From positions 852,389 to 916,388 of the forward strand of contig NZ_KL407334.1 in NCBI RefSeq assembly GCF_000706625.1: DNA of 64,000 bases, written 5' to 3'. The notes under the pieces are model-generated. The model made no database searches. It was given only the letters and a program-made list of their open reading frames with translations, and had not been told where the DNA came from. Positions 27,754 through 38,256 of the stretch are shown in pieces; positions within the stretch are counted from its first letter, which is position 1; each line of letters starts with the position of its first letter. Source of the DNA: Bartonella koehlerae C-29. Lineage in GTDB: Bacteria; Pseudomonadota; Alphaproteobacteria; Rhizobiales; Rhizobiaceae. The translations under genes and the position numbers were made by a program.

Positions 27754-30108
27754 TTATTTTTTTTCGATATCTGCAATTGTACGCAATGAAAGAGAGAAAT
27801 TGAAATTTTGCAAAGGTGTTTTTTCTCCTAGATTAGCTACTTGCTGATAACCAAATGTTAATCCAAAACATTCATCTGTATAACTTAAGCTGATTCCTCG
27901 TTTTACGAATGTACCGGATATTAAATCATAACCAGCATTGCTGTTAATGGACCAAGAGTTAGCCAATTTAATACCAGTTTGAAAAGAAATTTCTTGACGC
28001 TCTTGTGGATATTCATAGTCAGGTTGGCTTGCAATATAGGCATACTGTACAGCAGCCTCAAAATTTTTCCATTTCTGTGATGCTTCAATTTCACTACGGC
28101 GAATTGCTCCCGTTTTTTTATCAAAACGTCCACGAGCTTCCAACGAAAAACCATTCTTATGATTCGCACCAAACATTGCAACATAGTCTGAACGTGTTGT
28201 TTCAAGGCTAGAATGAATGCCTACATTAACAAAGTCCTTTTCTGCAAAAGAATTTTTTCCTGCAAGATGAAAGGATTGCCCAATAACACCATAAAGAGAC
28301 CAATCATTGTTAAAGTTTCCAGAATACCTTAGTCCTATATTAGCTCTTGTTCCACCTTCTACACGGTCATAACCAGAGAACTTATCACGTTGAAAGAGAG
28401 TAGTTGCATCAAATACAAAACTTTGCGCATCTTCATTGGGGATTTGTCCAATATATTGTTCATTATTGCGTATAAAAATTTGTGCGGTTGGTTCTATAAT
28501 ATGCTTAGAGCTATCAAATGTAATGAGGAATGGATAGCGTAATTCTAAACCAGCAGTTGCCATGCCGCGCAGTGTTGAGCCACGGAGTATTGATAAGGAG
28601 TCATTTGTTATATGAGCATTCTCATTTTCGTGCGTATTTGTTGTCATGATATCAGCACGTAAAGAAAGAAGAGGAGTTAATATGAGGCTACCGTGTATGT
28701 TGAAGCGTTTTTTCCACTCTAGTTCGTTTGTTAAACGAAAACTATTTCCTGCGATACCAGAAAGCTTGGCAATGTTAAGCGGATGGCCGTTCCAGTCGCT
28801 AACGCTAAAGTCAGTATGACGACGATAAATTGATTGCATATTACTATGAAAAGTGAGCAGTCCAGCATAAATTGACTCATCTGGTGTGAAAGAATAATTG
28901 ATTTGAGGGAGAACCCACGCTTGTCGAGAGTGGCGTTCATGAATAGGGTCATTCAAGATCAAATCTTGAATCTTAAAATGGTAAAAACGCATGTCAAAGT
29001 AGTTTTTACCTGCAAGACCATTCAGATAAAGCTGAGAAAGCTGTGTAAGGTCCTTGTAATTCTTAAGTTTATAAGCACGACTGAAATGTCGATCAGACTG
29101 TGCGAGAATATTCCATCCATAAGTCCAGCGTGAATTAATACGAAAATCACCCTTTGTTGCTAGCATATACCGGTTTTTATGCTGTGCATCAATAGTATCA
29201 TTGTCAAAGTTTTGTGGTTGCATTTGGTATATATGAGCGAGGTGAATGTTATAATTGCCCGTTTTAAAACGTTGACGCCATTCACCCTCGGTTAAAAGAC
29301 CTTGTTGGCTATAGACTGTAAAGGAAAGCGTGAAATCATAATGGGGAGCAAGATTCCAGAAATAAGAATTTTTTATGCCCATACCCAGATAATCGTTATA
29401 AAAAAAATGAGGTACGAGGAAACCACTAGCACGCCGTATCGTTGGGTCATAGAGCTCAAAAATTGGAAGCTGTGCAATTGGTACACCAAAAACTTCAAAA
29501 CGACTATTTTCAAATCGAATTTTTTTTGTAACGCTATTCCATATAATCTTTCTTGCTTTAATCTTCCAAAGGACATCTCTATCTGGTTTATAAGAGCAAG
29601 GTTCACAGGCTGTGTAGGTGGCATTATCAAAAATTGTTATCTGGCTATTAATGCGTGTAGCACTTGTCGCTGCAAAATGGATATTGGTGGCTGTGTCGAT
29701 GCGTAAAGCATTTACGAAGCCTTCGCCAAAATCTTTGGTCATATCAATCTGATTTGAATAAATTTTATTACCGTCTTTTTGAACAATTTCCACATCTCCT
29801 TGTGCTATAATACGTCCTGTCTTTTGATTATAGGTAACTTTTTGGGCGATAACTTTATTGCCATCATATTCGATTTGCACATTGCCTTGTGCAGAAACAG
29901 TATTTTCATCACGATTGTAGATGAGTTCATCTGCAGAGAGAAAGAGAGGACTTACGGGTTTTTGGCTGTGATTTTGAGCGAGAAAAGTAGGACTTTTGGC
30001 GTTTGTAGAACAGGATAAAAATATACTTAAGATACAGCCCATAATACTTTTAAAGGCAAGTACACGTACTTGTATTAAAATCACTTTTTTACTTATTAAT
30101 GCTTTCAC
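27754..30108 (-). CDS. lptD: LPS-assembly outer-membrane protein LptD
   Basis: LptD is the beta-barrel that inserts lipopolysaccharide into the outer leaflet. A signal peptide (hydrophobic MGCILSIFLSC region) is followed by an OstA/LptA-like domain (about residues 55-140, LSADELIYNRDENTVSAQGNV) and a large barrel domain. CEPC near residue 190 is the Cys-x-x-Cys common in this family. Length 784 is normal. The frame begins at GTG 30108, directly after the lptG stop, with GAGG eight bases before it. An internal ATG at 30042 would keep the hydrophobic core. The order lptF-lptG-lptD-surA makes an LPS-export operon. Confidence 0.93.
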   Translation of the reverse strand: MKALISKKVILIQVRVLAFKSIMGCILSIFLSCSTNAKSPTFLAQNHSQKPVSPLFLSADELIYNRDENTVSAQGNVQIEYDGNKVIAQKVTYNQKTGRIIAQGDVEIVQKDGNKIYSNQIDMTKDFGEGFVNALRIDTATNIHFAATSATRINSQITIFDNATYTACEPCSYKPDRDVLWKIKARKIIWNSVTKKIRFENSRFEVFGVPIAQLPIFELYDPTIRRASGFLVPHFFYNDYLGMGIKNSYFWNLAPHYDFTLSFTVYSQQGLLTEGEWRQRFKTGNYNIHLAHIYQMQPQNFDNDTIDAQHKNRYMLATKGDFRINSRWTYGWNILAQSDRHFSRAYKLKNYKDLTQLSQLYLNGLAGKNYFDMRFYHFKIQDLILNDPIHERHSRQAWVLPQINYSFTPDESIYAGLLTFHSNMQSIYRRHTDFSVSDWNGHPLNIAKLSGIAGNSFRLTNELEWKKRFNIHGSLILTPLLSLRADIMTTNTHENENAHITNDSLSILRGSTLRGMATAGLELRYPFLITFDSSKHIIEPTAQIFIRNNEQYIGQIPNEDAQSFVFDATTLFQRDKFSGYDRVEGGTRANIGLRYSGNFNNDWSLYGVIGQSFHLAGKNSFAEKDFVNVGIHSSLETTRSDYVAMFGANHKNGFSLEARGRFDKKTGAIRRSEIEASQKWKNFEAAVQYAYIASQPDYEYPQERQEISFQTGIKLANSWSINSNAGYDLISGTFVKRGISLSYTDECFGLTFGYQQVANLGEKTPLQNFNFSLSLRTIADIEKK

Positions 30109-31206
30109 TTAGCCGTCCTCTTTATGGAGTAAAAAAGAGATTCCTAAAAATAATGCAATGAAAACTGGTGTCCAAGCTGCAATAATTGGTGGAATATATC
30201 CGGCATTACCAAAAGCTTGAACCAGTATGGAAATGACATAAAGCGAGAACCCAGCGGTTACGCCACCAAGAATTAATGTTTTAGATTGTCCAAAACGCGT
30301 AAAGTTTAAAGATACAGTTGCTGCAATCAGAGTCATTGCTATAAGCAATGCTGGTAATGCAATCAAAGATTGTAAATACATATCAAAATTATTGGCAGAA
30401 TAGCCAAATGAGCGTGCAATCATGATTTTTGTTGGCAATTGGTAAAATGGGATAGTTGCGGGACTCGCTAAATATTCAGTTAAAAATTCAGGCTTTAGAT
30501 TGGTTTTTATCTGAAATTCAGAAAACTTTTCAGGAGAATGCCCTATTTTATAAATTGTTCCATCTGTTAACAGCCAAGCCCCGTTTATTAATGTTGCTTT
30601 TCTGCTGTTAATCCAATTTTTGATTGTTGCATTATCGTTGTATTGAACAAATGTTGCATCGATAAGAGAAAGTCCTTGATCAGTGATAGATTTAGCACCA
30701 ATGGTTGTTCTACCTGAATTTGTATGTTGTGTTAACCATAGGATGCGTGTATTATGAAGAGATGTAAGCACATTATTACTCTTACTGCGCCACTCTGTCA
30801 TCATTCTTTCTGCTTGGGAAAATCCCCATGCTGCAAGAGGGTTAACGAGAAGAATTGAAAATAATCCAAAAAGAAAAGCTCCAAAACAAGCAGGCATGAG
30901 AAACTGCCACGCAGAAACACCGATTGAACGAGTTACAACAAGCTCAGATTTTCGATTAAGTGAGATCAGCATTGCCATTGCAGAAAAGAGTGCAATAAAG
31001 GGGATGAGTTGTTGCATGATAAAAGGGATGCGTAAAACGGAGATAAGGAATGCATCTTTTGCCGTATAACGAGGCAGAGAGGATAATCGACCAGAATTTT
31101 CTGTAAAGTCAATTAAAAGAGCGAGCACAAAAAAACCTCCCAAAAAATAACAGGTCATTTTGAGATAACGTATAAAGAAATATCGCCCAAGCGTCCATCC
31201 AATCAT
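30109..31206 (-). CDS. lptG: LPS export ABC permease LptG
   Basis: LptG forms, with LptF, the membrane part of the LptB2FG complex that extracts LPS from the inner membrane. Six helices are predicted: N-terminal (about residues 12-35, 55-80, 95-118) and C-terminal (about 275-355), with a periplasmic beta-jellyroll between. The family segment SELVVTRSIGVSAWQFLMPA lies after helix 2. Length 365 is normal. It overlaps lptF by 4 bases (ATGA). LptB is not in this window. Confidence 0.94.
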   Translation of the reverse strand: MIGWTLGRYFFIRYLKMTCYFLGGFFVLALLIDFTENSGRLSSLPRYTAKDAFLISVLRIPFIMQQLIPFIALFSAMAMLISLNRKSELVVTRSIGVSAWQFLMPACFGAFLFGLFSILLVNPLAAWGFSQAERMMTEWRSKSNNVLTSLHNTRILWLTQHTNSGRTTIGAKSITDQGLSLIDATFVQYNDNATIKNWINSRKATLINGAWLLTDGTIYKIGHSPEKFSEFQIKTNLKPEFLTEYLASPATIPFYQLPTKIMIARSFGYSANNFDMYLQSLIALPALLIAMTLIAATVSLNFTRFGQSKTLILGGVTAGFSLYVISILVQAFGNAGYIPPIIAAWTPVFIALFLGISFLLHKEDG

Positions 31207-32393
31207 GATATCTCGTCCGAGGGAGATTGAGGTTTTCGATGTTCAAATTTACTGATTATTTTTTGAAAAACAATTTGAATAACCTCGTTAAATTTTGTAG
31301 GGATGCTAATTGTACGATCTGTTAAGAGCATGAAAAAAACGAGCATACCCATTCCTATTGGTACAATATAAAGGAGAGGAATGTATGCAAGATCACTCTT
31401 TGCTTTTTCGGCAGCAAAATATCCCATCCAATAAACTAGAAAAGAAAAGGCAATCGCGGAGAAATTTGCAGAATTACCCACTTGTCGATATGAGCGTGTA
31501 TCTCCTGCTGCTGCTAATGCAATGAGTGAAAAAACGATAGGATAGAGCCATTCTGTAAGTCTGCGGTGAAATTCAGCTTTATATTGGAGTGGTTTACGCT
31601 GATAGTAGGGATCCTTCGGGTTAGGGTTTTGCAAATAAGAAAGAGGCCTATCTTTTGGATAAAGAGTGGGTGTTTTATCGTTGGGGATGAATTCACCCAG
31701 GCTAAAAGTATACGAGCTGAATTGAACGATTGAAACGCTGTCATTTTGATGATTGATTCTTTCTATTTCACCGTTATTGAGGATTAAAAAATGGCCGCTT
31801 TTATTACTAACAACTGATGCTTTTGTTGCATAATAAAAAAGGTCAATTTTAGGATCACGCTGGTCGGCAATAAAAAGACGTCCGAGGGTCCCATTGGGAT
31901 TCCGTTGGCCAATTTCTATGTAAAGGTTATTAGCGAGTTTTTGGAAGCTGCCTTCACTAATGAAAAGATTAATAAGATCATAATGAGTATTTGCTAGCAT
32001 TTGTCGCATATTAAGACGTGCTTGAGGAACGACAAAATTGGCTATAAAAAAGGATGCAGAGGATGCAATAAGAGCTAGAAGAAGAATTGGTTTCCAAACA
32101 GTGCTTTTGGGAAAACCAGAGGCACTGATGATAGCAAGTTCTGAGTCTTGATTCATTGCTGAAAGGGTGCTTGTAATTGCAATCACTAAGGCAAATGGAA
32201 TAACAAGAAAAATAACAGAAGGAACCAATGAGAGTGAAAATTGCAAGACTGTTAGAATCGTTTGTCTACTTGTTGTAAGAAAGTTTATTCGTGCAAGAAT
32301 TTGCACTGTCCAACTGATACCAATTGCTGCAATCATGACAGCACTGAATAGGATAAGAATGCGTTTCAGGATGTATAACTCAATGATACGCAT
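31203..32393 (-). CDS. lptF: LPS export ABC permease LptF
   Basis: LptF is the partner of LptG. It has the same layout: three helices (first IELYILKRILILFSAVMIAAI), a periplasmic domain from about residue 125, and three helices from about residue 285. SELAIISASGFPKSTVWKP is the coupling-helix region that touches LptB. Length 396 includes a slightly extended hydrophilic C-terminal tail. It heads the operon; AAGGA lies 12 bases before its ATG. In many rhizobia pepA is divergent next to it; here the upstream region contains no pepA. Confidence 0.94.
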   Translation of the reverse strand: MRIIELYILKRILILFSAVMIAAIGISWTVQILARINFLTTSRQTILTVLQFSLSLVPSVIFLVIPFALVIAITSTLSAMNQDSELAIISASGFPKSTVWKPILLLALIASSASFFIANFVVPQARLNMRQMLANTHYDLINLFISEGSFQKLANNLYIEIGQRNPNGTLGRLFIADQRDPKIDLFYYATKASVVSNKSGHFLILNNGEIERINHQNDSVSIVQFSSYTFSLGEFIPNDKTPTLYPKDRPLSYLQNPNPKDPYYQRKPLQYKAEFHRRLTEWLYPIVFSLIALAAAGDTRSYRQVGNSANFSAIAFSFLVYWMGYFAAEKAKSDLAYIPLLYIVPIGMGMLVFFMLLTDRTISIPTKFNEVIQIVFQKIISKFEHRKPQSPSDEIS

Positions 32394-32805
32394 AGATTGG
32401 ATAACATCCTTAAAATTGAATTAGAGAGTAGATACTCTATACGAACCAGGTTGAAAAAGATAACCAGAATTTGTAAAACGCCTCTTTAATCTTGCACATT
32501 TTTATCAACATAAAGTATAAAGTAGCTAGTTAATTTCAACACATTCTGCCATACATTATATTCCAGTTTCAATTCTATTCTACAGAGAAGCTAAAAAATG
32601 GACTAAAATAGAACTTTTATTAACTTAAAAAATGACGATTTATCTTTTTTCTTTTTCTATTTTTAATACACAGCAGAAAAAATCTTTATATACAAATGCA
32701 AAAAAGGAATCTTTTATCTCAAAAAATTTTCTTTTGTATGAGGGATAGAGGAGTTTCTTCAAAAAGATATTGGCTTTTTCATAAAGAATGATAAGGGCGA
32801 AGAAG
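32394..32805. other. divergent intergenic region lptF/holC
   Basis: About 410 AT-rich bases separate lptF (minus) and holC (plus). A short perfect inverted repeat, AGAGTA-GA-TACTCT, lies at 32425-32438, within the likely lptF promoter zone. No open frame resembles the leucyl aminopeptidase gene (pepA) often found here in relatives. Otherwise I see nothing. Confidence 0.45.
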
Positions 32806-33252
32806 GTGGATATTCTTTTCTATCATTTGACGCAGTCAACGTTGGAAGATATTTTGCCAACACTTGTGGAACGTGCATTAGAACGTTTTGGTAGGGTAAC
32901 AATACAATGTGTGAATAAAGAACGACGTGATGCTATAGATACACGTTTATGGGTTTATGCTGATGAAGCATTTATTGGACATGGAACTGAGTGTGATCAA
33001 TATCCAAATTTTCAGCCTGTATTTCTTACTACAGGGCAGGGGAATCCGAATGATTCAAAGATACGTTTTCTCATAGAAGGAGCAATTTGTTCGGATATTG
33101 ACGCTTATCAAAGACTTGTAGTGCTATTTAATGGTCAAAGTGATGAGCAGTTGGATCTTGTTCGTGCACAGTGGAAAAAATATAAAATGGAAAATCATAA
33201 TTTGACTTATTGGCAGCAGACTGAAAATTGCTGTTGGAAAAAACAGGTTTGA
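32806..33252 (+). CDS. holC: DNA polymerase III subunit chi
   Basis: The chi subunit links the clamp loader to single-strand-binding protein. The sequence VDILFYHLTQSTLEDILP matches the usual chi N-terminus, followed by LPTLVERALERFGRVTI, DTRLWVYADEAFIGHG and GAICSDIDAYQRLVVLFNG. I use the GTG at 32806, eight bases after AAGGG, because the family starts at this point. The ATG at 32788 would add six residues. The TGA stop overlaps the ATG of a tiny ORF downstream. Confidence 0.88.
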   Translation: MDILFYHLTQSTLEDILPTLVERALERFGRVTIQCVNKERRDAIDTRLWVYADEAFIGHGTECDQYPNFQPVFLTTGQGNPNDSKIRFLIEGAICSDIDAYQRLVVLFNGQSDEQLDLVRAQWKKYKMENHNLTYWQQTENCCWKKQV

Positions 33253-33401
33253 TGCGTATAACATCTATTATTTTGATTTTTATAGGACTGATAGGAATAA
33301 TCAAGCAGGCAATTTTTATTGCAGAAGGAGGAGAAGGACGTTGCGATTTTTATTGTGATTTTTCTTCTGGAAGCAATAAAAATGTGGTCTATGATTGCTA
33401 A
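33252..33401 (+). CDS. 49-residue small ORF coupled to holC
   Basis: This short frame starts at an ATG overlapping the holC stop (TGATG). It encodes a hydrophobic N-terminus (MRITSIILIFIGLIGIIKQ) that looks like a signal peptide or membrane anchor. A short, Gly-rich, three-cysteine tail follows (GRCDFYCDF ... YDC) and ends in TAA. I do not recognise a family. The coupling and the signal-like start argue for a real small envelope peptide. Chance cannot be excluded in a sequence this short. Confidence 0.35.
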   Translation: MRITSIILIFIGLIGIIKQAIFIAEGGEGRCDFYCDFSSGSNKNVVYDC

Positions 33402-33436
33402 TCATTGTCTTTCTGACAAAGTATTCAAACGGGGTG

Positions 33437-33703
33437 ATGATGATCATTGATCGGATTTTGCTTATTTTATGGGCTGTAATGTTAGCTTTTTTTTGCGTTT
33501 CATGCTTGGGAACAACACATATCTTATCACAGATAGTTTCTGTTGCTTATATTGACAATATAGTGGATATTTTGTTCTTTTTTTTAAGTGCACTGTTTGC
33601 GGGAACATTGTGGTGGAATGTTCCTCAACCAATGCCTTTAAAAATGAAACTGGCAGCATTTCTGCCGCCAGTATTCATTTTTTTTCTCTTCATTGTGTTC
33701 TAG
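33437..33703 (+). CDS. small membrane protein of unknown function
   Basis: A protein of ~88 residues is almost entirely hydrophobic, with three predicted helices (IDRILLILWAVMLAFFCV, NIVDILFFFLSALFAGTLWW, LAAFLPPVFIFFLFIVF). The start at 33437 follows GGGGTG; the frame itself is open further upstream to 33395. I do not recognise the family. Its end overlaps the convergent MFS gene by four bases. It may belong to the holC transcript, since only about 35 bases separate it from the tiny ORF. Confidence 0.55.
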   Translation: MMIIDRILLILWAVMLAFFCVSCLGTTHILSQIVSVAYIDNIVDILFFFLSALFAGTLWWNVPQPMPLKMKLAAFLPPVFIFFLFIVF

Positions 33704-34989
33704 TTTGATATTTCCTCCTCCGTAAACCCAACAAAGCAAAGTAGTGAAATAAAAGAGGCAAGAAGTAAATAATAGCCGATATAAGAGGTATCAAAATGCT
33801 GCACCAGATATTCCGCAATATAAGGTGCAAGAGATGCACCTACGATGCCGGCTAAGTTGAAGGTTATAGAAGAACCAGTATATCGAATTGCTGTTGGGTA
33901 TGGTGAAGCTAAAACAGCACCAAGAGGACTATACACCATTCCCATGATTGACAAGCCAATGGTAGACATTGCAAGCACTCCTATGACTCCAGAGCTTAAG
34001 AAATAAGGAATTGCGAAAGAATAGATACCAGTGATTATTGTAATGCAAATCATTAAAGTTCTGCGTTTAATACGATCAGCGAGTTTTCCAGTTAGGACAG
34101 TGAAAATTCCGCAGAAGATAGCACCAATGACTTCTACTTGGAGAGCCTGATAAAATGACAATTGCAAATGGTTTGTTGAATAACTTAACAGATACGCGGT
34201 GACCAAATAAAATAGAACGAATGTTGCCATACCAGCAAATGTCCCAAGAAATAAGATTCGTGGGCATTTTAAAAAGACATCTATTATAGGGACTTGAACA
34301 CGCTCTTTGCGTTCAAGAGTTTTTTTGAATTCAACTGTTTCGTTGATTGAAAAACGAACCCATAATCCCACAAGCATTAGAAAAACTGAAGCAATAAAAG
34401 GAATGCGCCATCCCCATGCTAAAAGTTCGTCATGATCAAGGAAATGTAATAGACCTAAATAAACGACGATAGACAAGAACAAACCAATTGGAACGCCTAA
34501 TTGAGGAAACATTGCATACCATCCACGCTTTTCTGGAGGAGAATTTTCTGTTGCAAGCAGAACGGCTCCACCCCATTCGCCTCCCAACCCCATTCCTTGT
34601 CCAATACGGCACAGGGTTAAGAAAAAGGGGGCAAACCATCCAGCTGTTTCATAAGTAGGAAGGAAACCAATAATGACTGTTGATAGTCCCATCGTCAGAA
34701 GAGCGGCAATAAGGGTTGCTTTTCGTCCGATTTTATCTCCAAAATGTCCAAAGACTATTGATCCAAGGGGGCGTGCAAAAAAGGCTGCTCCAAAGATTAG
34801 GAAAGATTGCAAAATGGCAATTTGATCATTTTGCGTTGGAAAAAACACATGAGGAAATATAAGAGCTGCGGCAGTTGCAAAGACATAAAAATCAAAGAAT
34901 TCAATTGTTGGGCCAATGAGGCTTGCAAACAAAATGCGATAAGGAGAGTTTTGTTTGCTTATACCTTTTATTTCTGAGTTTATAGACAT
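33700..34989 (-). CDS. MFS transporter, metabolite:H+ symporter (MHS) type
   Basis: A ~429-residue 12-helix transporter. The MHS subgroup is recognisable by RPLGSIVFGHFGDKIGRKA (loop 2-3), GQGMGLGGEWGGAVLLATE in helix 4-5 and PPEKRGWYAMFPQLG. Relatives carry osmolytes, dicarboxylates, citrate or shikimate with protons; the substrate is not predictable here. I set the start at ATG 34989, preceded by AAAGGGA; the upstream TTG at 35019 includes that ribosome site. It stands alone on the minus strand and converges with the small membrane protein. Confidence 0.88.
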   Translation of the reverse strand: MSINSEIKGISKQNSPYRILFASLIGPTIEFFDFYVFATAAALIFPHVFFPTQNDQIAILQSFLIFGAAFFARPLGSIVFGHFGDKIGRKATLIAALLTMGLSTVIIGFLPTYETAGWFAPFFLTLCRIGQGMGLGGEWGGAVLLATENSPPEKRGWYAMFPQLGVPIGLFLSIVVYLGLLHFLDHDELLAWGWRIPFIASVFLMLVGLWVRFSINETVEFKKTLERKERVQVPIIDVFLKCPRILFLGTFAGMATFVLFYLVTAYLLSYSTNHLQLSFYQALQVEVIGAIFCGIFTVLTGKLADRIKRRTLMICITIITGIYSFAIPYFLSSGVIGVLAMSTIGLSIMGMVYSPLGAVLASPYPTAIRYTGSSITFNLAGIVGASLAPYIAEYLVQHFDTSYIGYYLLLASFISLLCFVGFTEEEISN

Positions 34990-35522
34990 GAACAAAATGT
35001 CCCTTTCAGTATATGACAAATCAAATTATAAAACTAAAAGCTTATAATTATAAAAATTTAAAACTAGTGTCGAGTCGGTATTATTATGATTCCAGTTTAT
35101 GAGAACAATGCAATAAGCATAGATGACTATACTGTATATGCGTCTGAATTGAAGATACAAAAACACCGTTTAAAAGAGAGGAATATCTTACTATAGACGA
35201 TGCAATCTCTTTAGCCTTTCATTACTGTTTTCTTTAAAATACACTCCTATTTTTATCTGTTTAGGGATCAATCTTATTTTTGGTAAGCCAGTTTTTAGTA
35301 TCTCAAGAGCATTTAAAAAAGTTTATATTGCTGCACTTTAAACAATTTTCGAGTGTATAATGCACATTTATTTTGGGGATTCAGAACTTAGTACACTGAA
35401 TGCTGTCTGTAAGGTGGTTTGCCATCTTAAAAAAACAAGGGCGTGAGGAGACGCGTCATGACGTTTTTCTCTGTGCACTTTTTTCTCAATATGTAGTTAT
35501 TTGAAATCATAGAGTCTGTAGA
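34990..35522. other. intergenic region before the autotransporter array
   Basis: About 530 AT-rich bases with no supported gene. A 10-base palindrome CGTCATGACG (35454-35463) overlaps ACGCGT and is followed by T5. It could be a short terminator or an operator, but the stem is small. The promoters of the MFS gene and of the first autotransporter should lie here. Confidence 0.4.
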
Positions 35523-38140
35523 ATGCAACGCAAATTGAATCTGAGTTTTTTGACGTTGTTGATGACCATTAGTTTTCTTATCAAAACTACAAATGCAGAG
35601 ATAGTAGTTGCATCAGGAGACAGATCACAAAGGGCAGTAAGTATAAGCGAACAGCCAAGAGAAATGGATTAAGAATATCATCAATAGGAGCCTTATAATT
35701 TAAGGAGGATAAAGTTAGATTGTCAGAAATGGAGAAACTTCAAAGGGTACTCTTATCAATAAATATGGATTGCAGAGTGTTGAGTATGGAGGACAAATGA
35801 AGGATGTTAAAGTTCATGGTTGCAAACAGATTGTTTTAGGAGAGGGGAGCTATGCTTATAACTCTAAAATCCAAAGTAAAGGTAAAACATTAGGACAACA
35901 GAATGTGTATGATAATGGGGCAGCTTTTTTCGCAGATGTTATGAGCGGAGAAGAACAAAATTTTAGTGCATGGTTTGAAGATATTGGTTGATTGGCAGTG
36001 GCTACTAAGGTTTTTGTAGCAGGGGTGCAGAATGTTTTTGCTGGTGATAAAGCTAATACCGTACTTAGAAGGAGCTCTTCAAATGATGGACGCATGGAAA
36101 CTCTGACGATTAATAGCGGGGCCAATTCATTGGTTTATTTTGGTGCAATATTGGAAGGAAAAGCAAAGGTTAATGGCTCTGGAAAACTCCATTTTGATGC
36201 TGGAGATAATGATCATCAGACTATGGTATAAAATATTGATTTAAATGGATAAAATGCCAGATTATACTTTATTTCTGATGAATTTGATGACAAAATCTTA
36301 CATTCAGAAGTTAAGCGGTATAGGGAAAATTGTTTTTACTTCTGCGGGGGATGATTTGTATTACTCTTGGCTGTATATTGATGATTTTTCGAGTAGTATG
36401 CATTTCAATTTTAATGTCAGCTTTGCAGAAGAAAAAGGTGATTGTCTCTTTATTAAGTATGGCAGTGGTTCTCACACAGTAAGTGTTGTAGATTTTGGAA
36501 TTGAAATTACAGATCATTCTTCAACAGATCTTGATTTAATTGTTGATCAAAGTGGGGTACGCGTTTCACTTTGTACAATTTGTCTGGTGCAAAAGTAAAA
36601 TCTGTTGATTCTGGAACTTATTTGTATGGTTTAAAACAGAAAAATGGTGATGATAAAAATGAAAAAATTTAGTATTTATCTGTGGTATAGATAGTGTCCG
36701 GCATAGAGGCAGATTTTTCCGCTACTTAAATCAACCGATTTCTGTTCTTTCAACAAGTCTAGCTTCAGAAGAAAAGACAGCTGAAATTCCATGTCAAAGA
36801 GGAAGGTGCCAAAATTTACGTCAAAAACCTTTCGCTTCTGTTCATCCATTTACATCATCTCCGGAAAAGTACGCTGTTGGAGATTACATGAAAATAATAT
36901 ACACCAAAATTTAGATCAGATGCCATCGGGTTTTGATTCCTCGACCGTTTCAGTTTCTAAAAATCAGTTTTTTGAGATTTCACATCGGAATCATCCTCAC
37001 CAGGATATAACTGAAGATTTGCAGATTTCTTCATCTACCTCATTTTTAGAAAGCCCAGTTTCTGATAGGTTACGCCCAACAGGCCATTATCATCCTTTTG
37101 ATGAACAACAGCAGTCTGTAGTTTCTACGGATGATCAATCTTTAGCAGACCAGATGATTGTGCGTCCCAGTCAGCAGGATAGGCCTTCACTACAATCAAG
37201 TCAGAAGTTACCAGTTTTTAATTTTTTGACTACCCCTTCTACAGATGCAGTATTGTCTATGTCCGTAACTCCAGCACTGGTTTTTCACAGTGAGATGCAA
37301 ACTGTACGTGCGGGAAGAAGAATTGTAGACAGAAGTAAACAACACGCGTCTTTTTGGACATATGCAATAAAGAGCAAAGAAAACATCGTTGTAGATCATA
37401 GAGACTTCAAGCTTGATCAGACGGGTATAGTTCTAGGTATCAGTGGTGTAAGTGAGCTGATGGATGGAGAGTTTTATATCGGTAGTTTTGGCAGTTATGA
37501 TCAAGCACGTGTTGCACATGCACGAGGTGGTGTTAGCAATCTAAACATTTATAGTATTGGAGCGTATGCAACTTATTTTGATCATAATGGATGGTATCTA
37601 GATGGTGTTTTAAAATACAATCAGTATCAGAATAATCTGAAGGCTGTTTCAACGAATGGTATAGCCATTGAAGGAAATTATGGTCAATGGGGGGTGGGTA
37701 CGTCATTTGAAGCGGGTTATCGTTATAAGACAACGAAGAGTGGTTGGATGCAACCATATGCACAATTCAGCTGGTTGCAGGTTAAAGGTAAAGAGATCAA
37801 GCTCTCGAATGAGATGATGGGTGATATAAATCGATTTACATCATTACGCAGTGAGTTTGGCTTATCTGCGGGATATGAATTCTGTTTAGGAGAAGATGTG
37901 TTCTCTATGGCTTACATTACGGCAGCATGGTTGCGTGAGAATAGAGATAACAATCATACGACGATTAATAAGTTGCATCAATTTGTTACAGATTTGTCTG
38001 GGAATTTTGGTAAATTGGGGATTGGTTTGAGCAGTTTAGTAAGTGAGAAATTCAAGCTTTATGCGGAAGCGCAGTATGTTAAAGGGGACAAAATGAAGCA
38101 GTCCTTTCAAGGTATTTTAGGGGTACGCTATAGTTTTTAA
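35523..38140 (+). pseudogene. broken autotransporter adhesin gene with preserved 3' end
   Basis: The frame starts at 35523 with a signal peptide (MQRKLNLSFLTLLMTISFL) and stops at codon 50 (35670). Passenger pieces related to the two downstream autotransporters follow with several lesions: KGKTLGQQNVYDNGAAFF ending at a stop near 35989, then LTINSGANSLVYFG up to 36231. Later come SYIQKLSGIGKIVF and DDFSSSMHFNFNVSFAEE in another frame, and FTLYNLSGAK after a further shift. From 36791 a single open frame runs to 38140, encoding the linker and the complete barrel ending in GVRYSF. Bases 37038-38256 match 42983-44201 with one difference that I found. The 449-codon 3' frame has no signal peptide and should not be exported. 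Confidence 0.85.
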
Positions 38141-38256
38141 GGATGTAGGTTGGTTTCGTTTCCTGATCTGTTTTGAAAGTGTCATTTTTAAAAACGAAGT
38201 ATTCAATGTATGGTTAAGGAACAGTTTTTGAGAGAATGTTGATACACTTTTTATAA
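37038..38256 (+). repeat. 1219-bp direct repeat, copy 1
   Basis: This stretch covers the autotransporter linker, the whole translocator barrel and ~116 bases after the stop. It is repeated at 42983-44201 (offset 5945). By reading both copies I find one substitution: C at 37701 (Thr) against T at 43646 (Met). Identity starts abruptly within CCTCATTTTTAG and ends after TTTTTATAA. Flanking sequences outside are only distantly related. Confidence 0.9.

Noticed and set aside
35454-35463. CGTCATGACG palindrome before the autotransporter array
   Set aside because: Ten bases with short arms are expected by chance in a window of this size.
36791-38140. 449-codon frame as an independent gene
   Set aside because: It is the 3' part of a broken autotransporter without signal peptide or passenger start.
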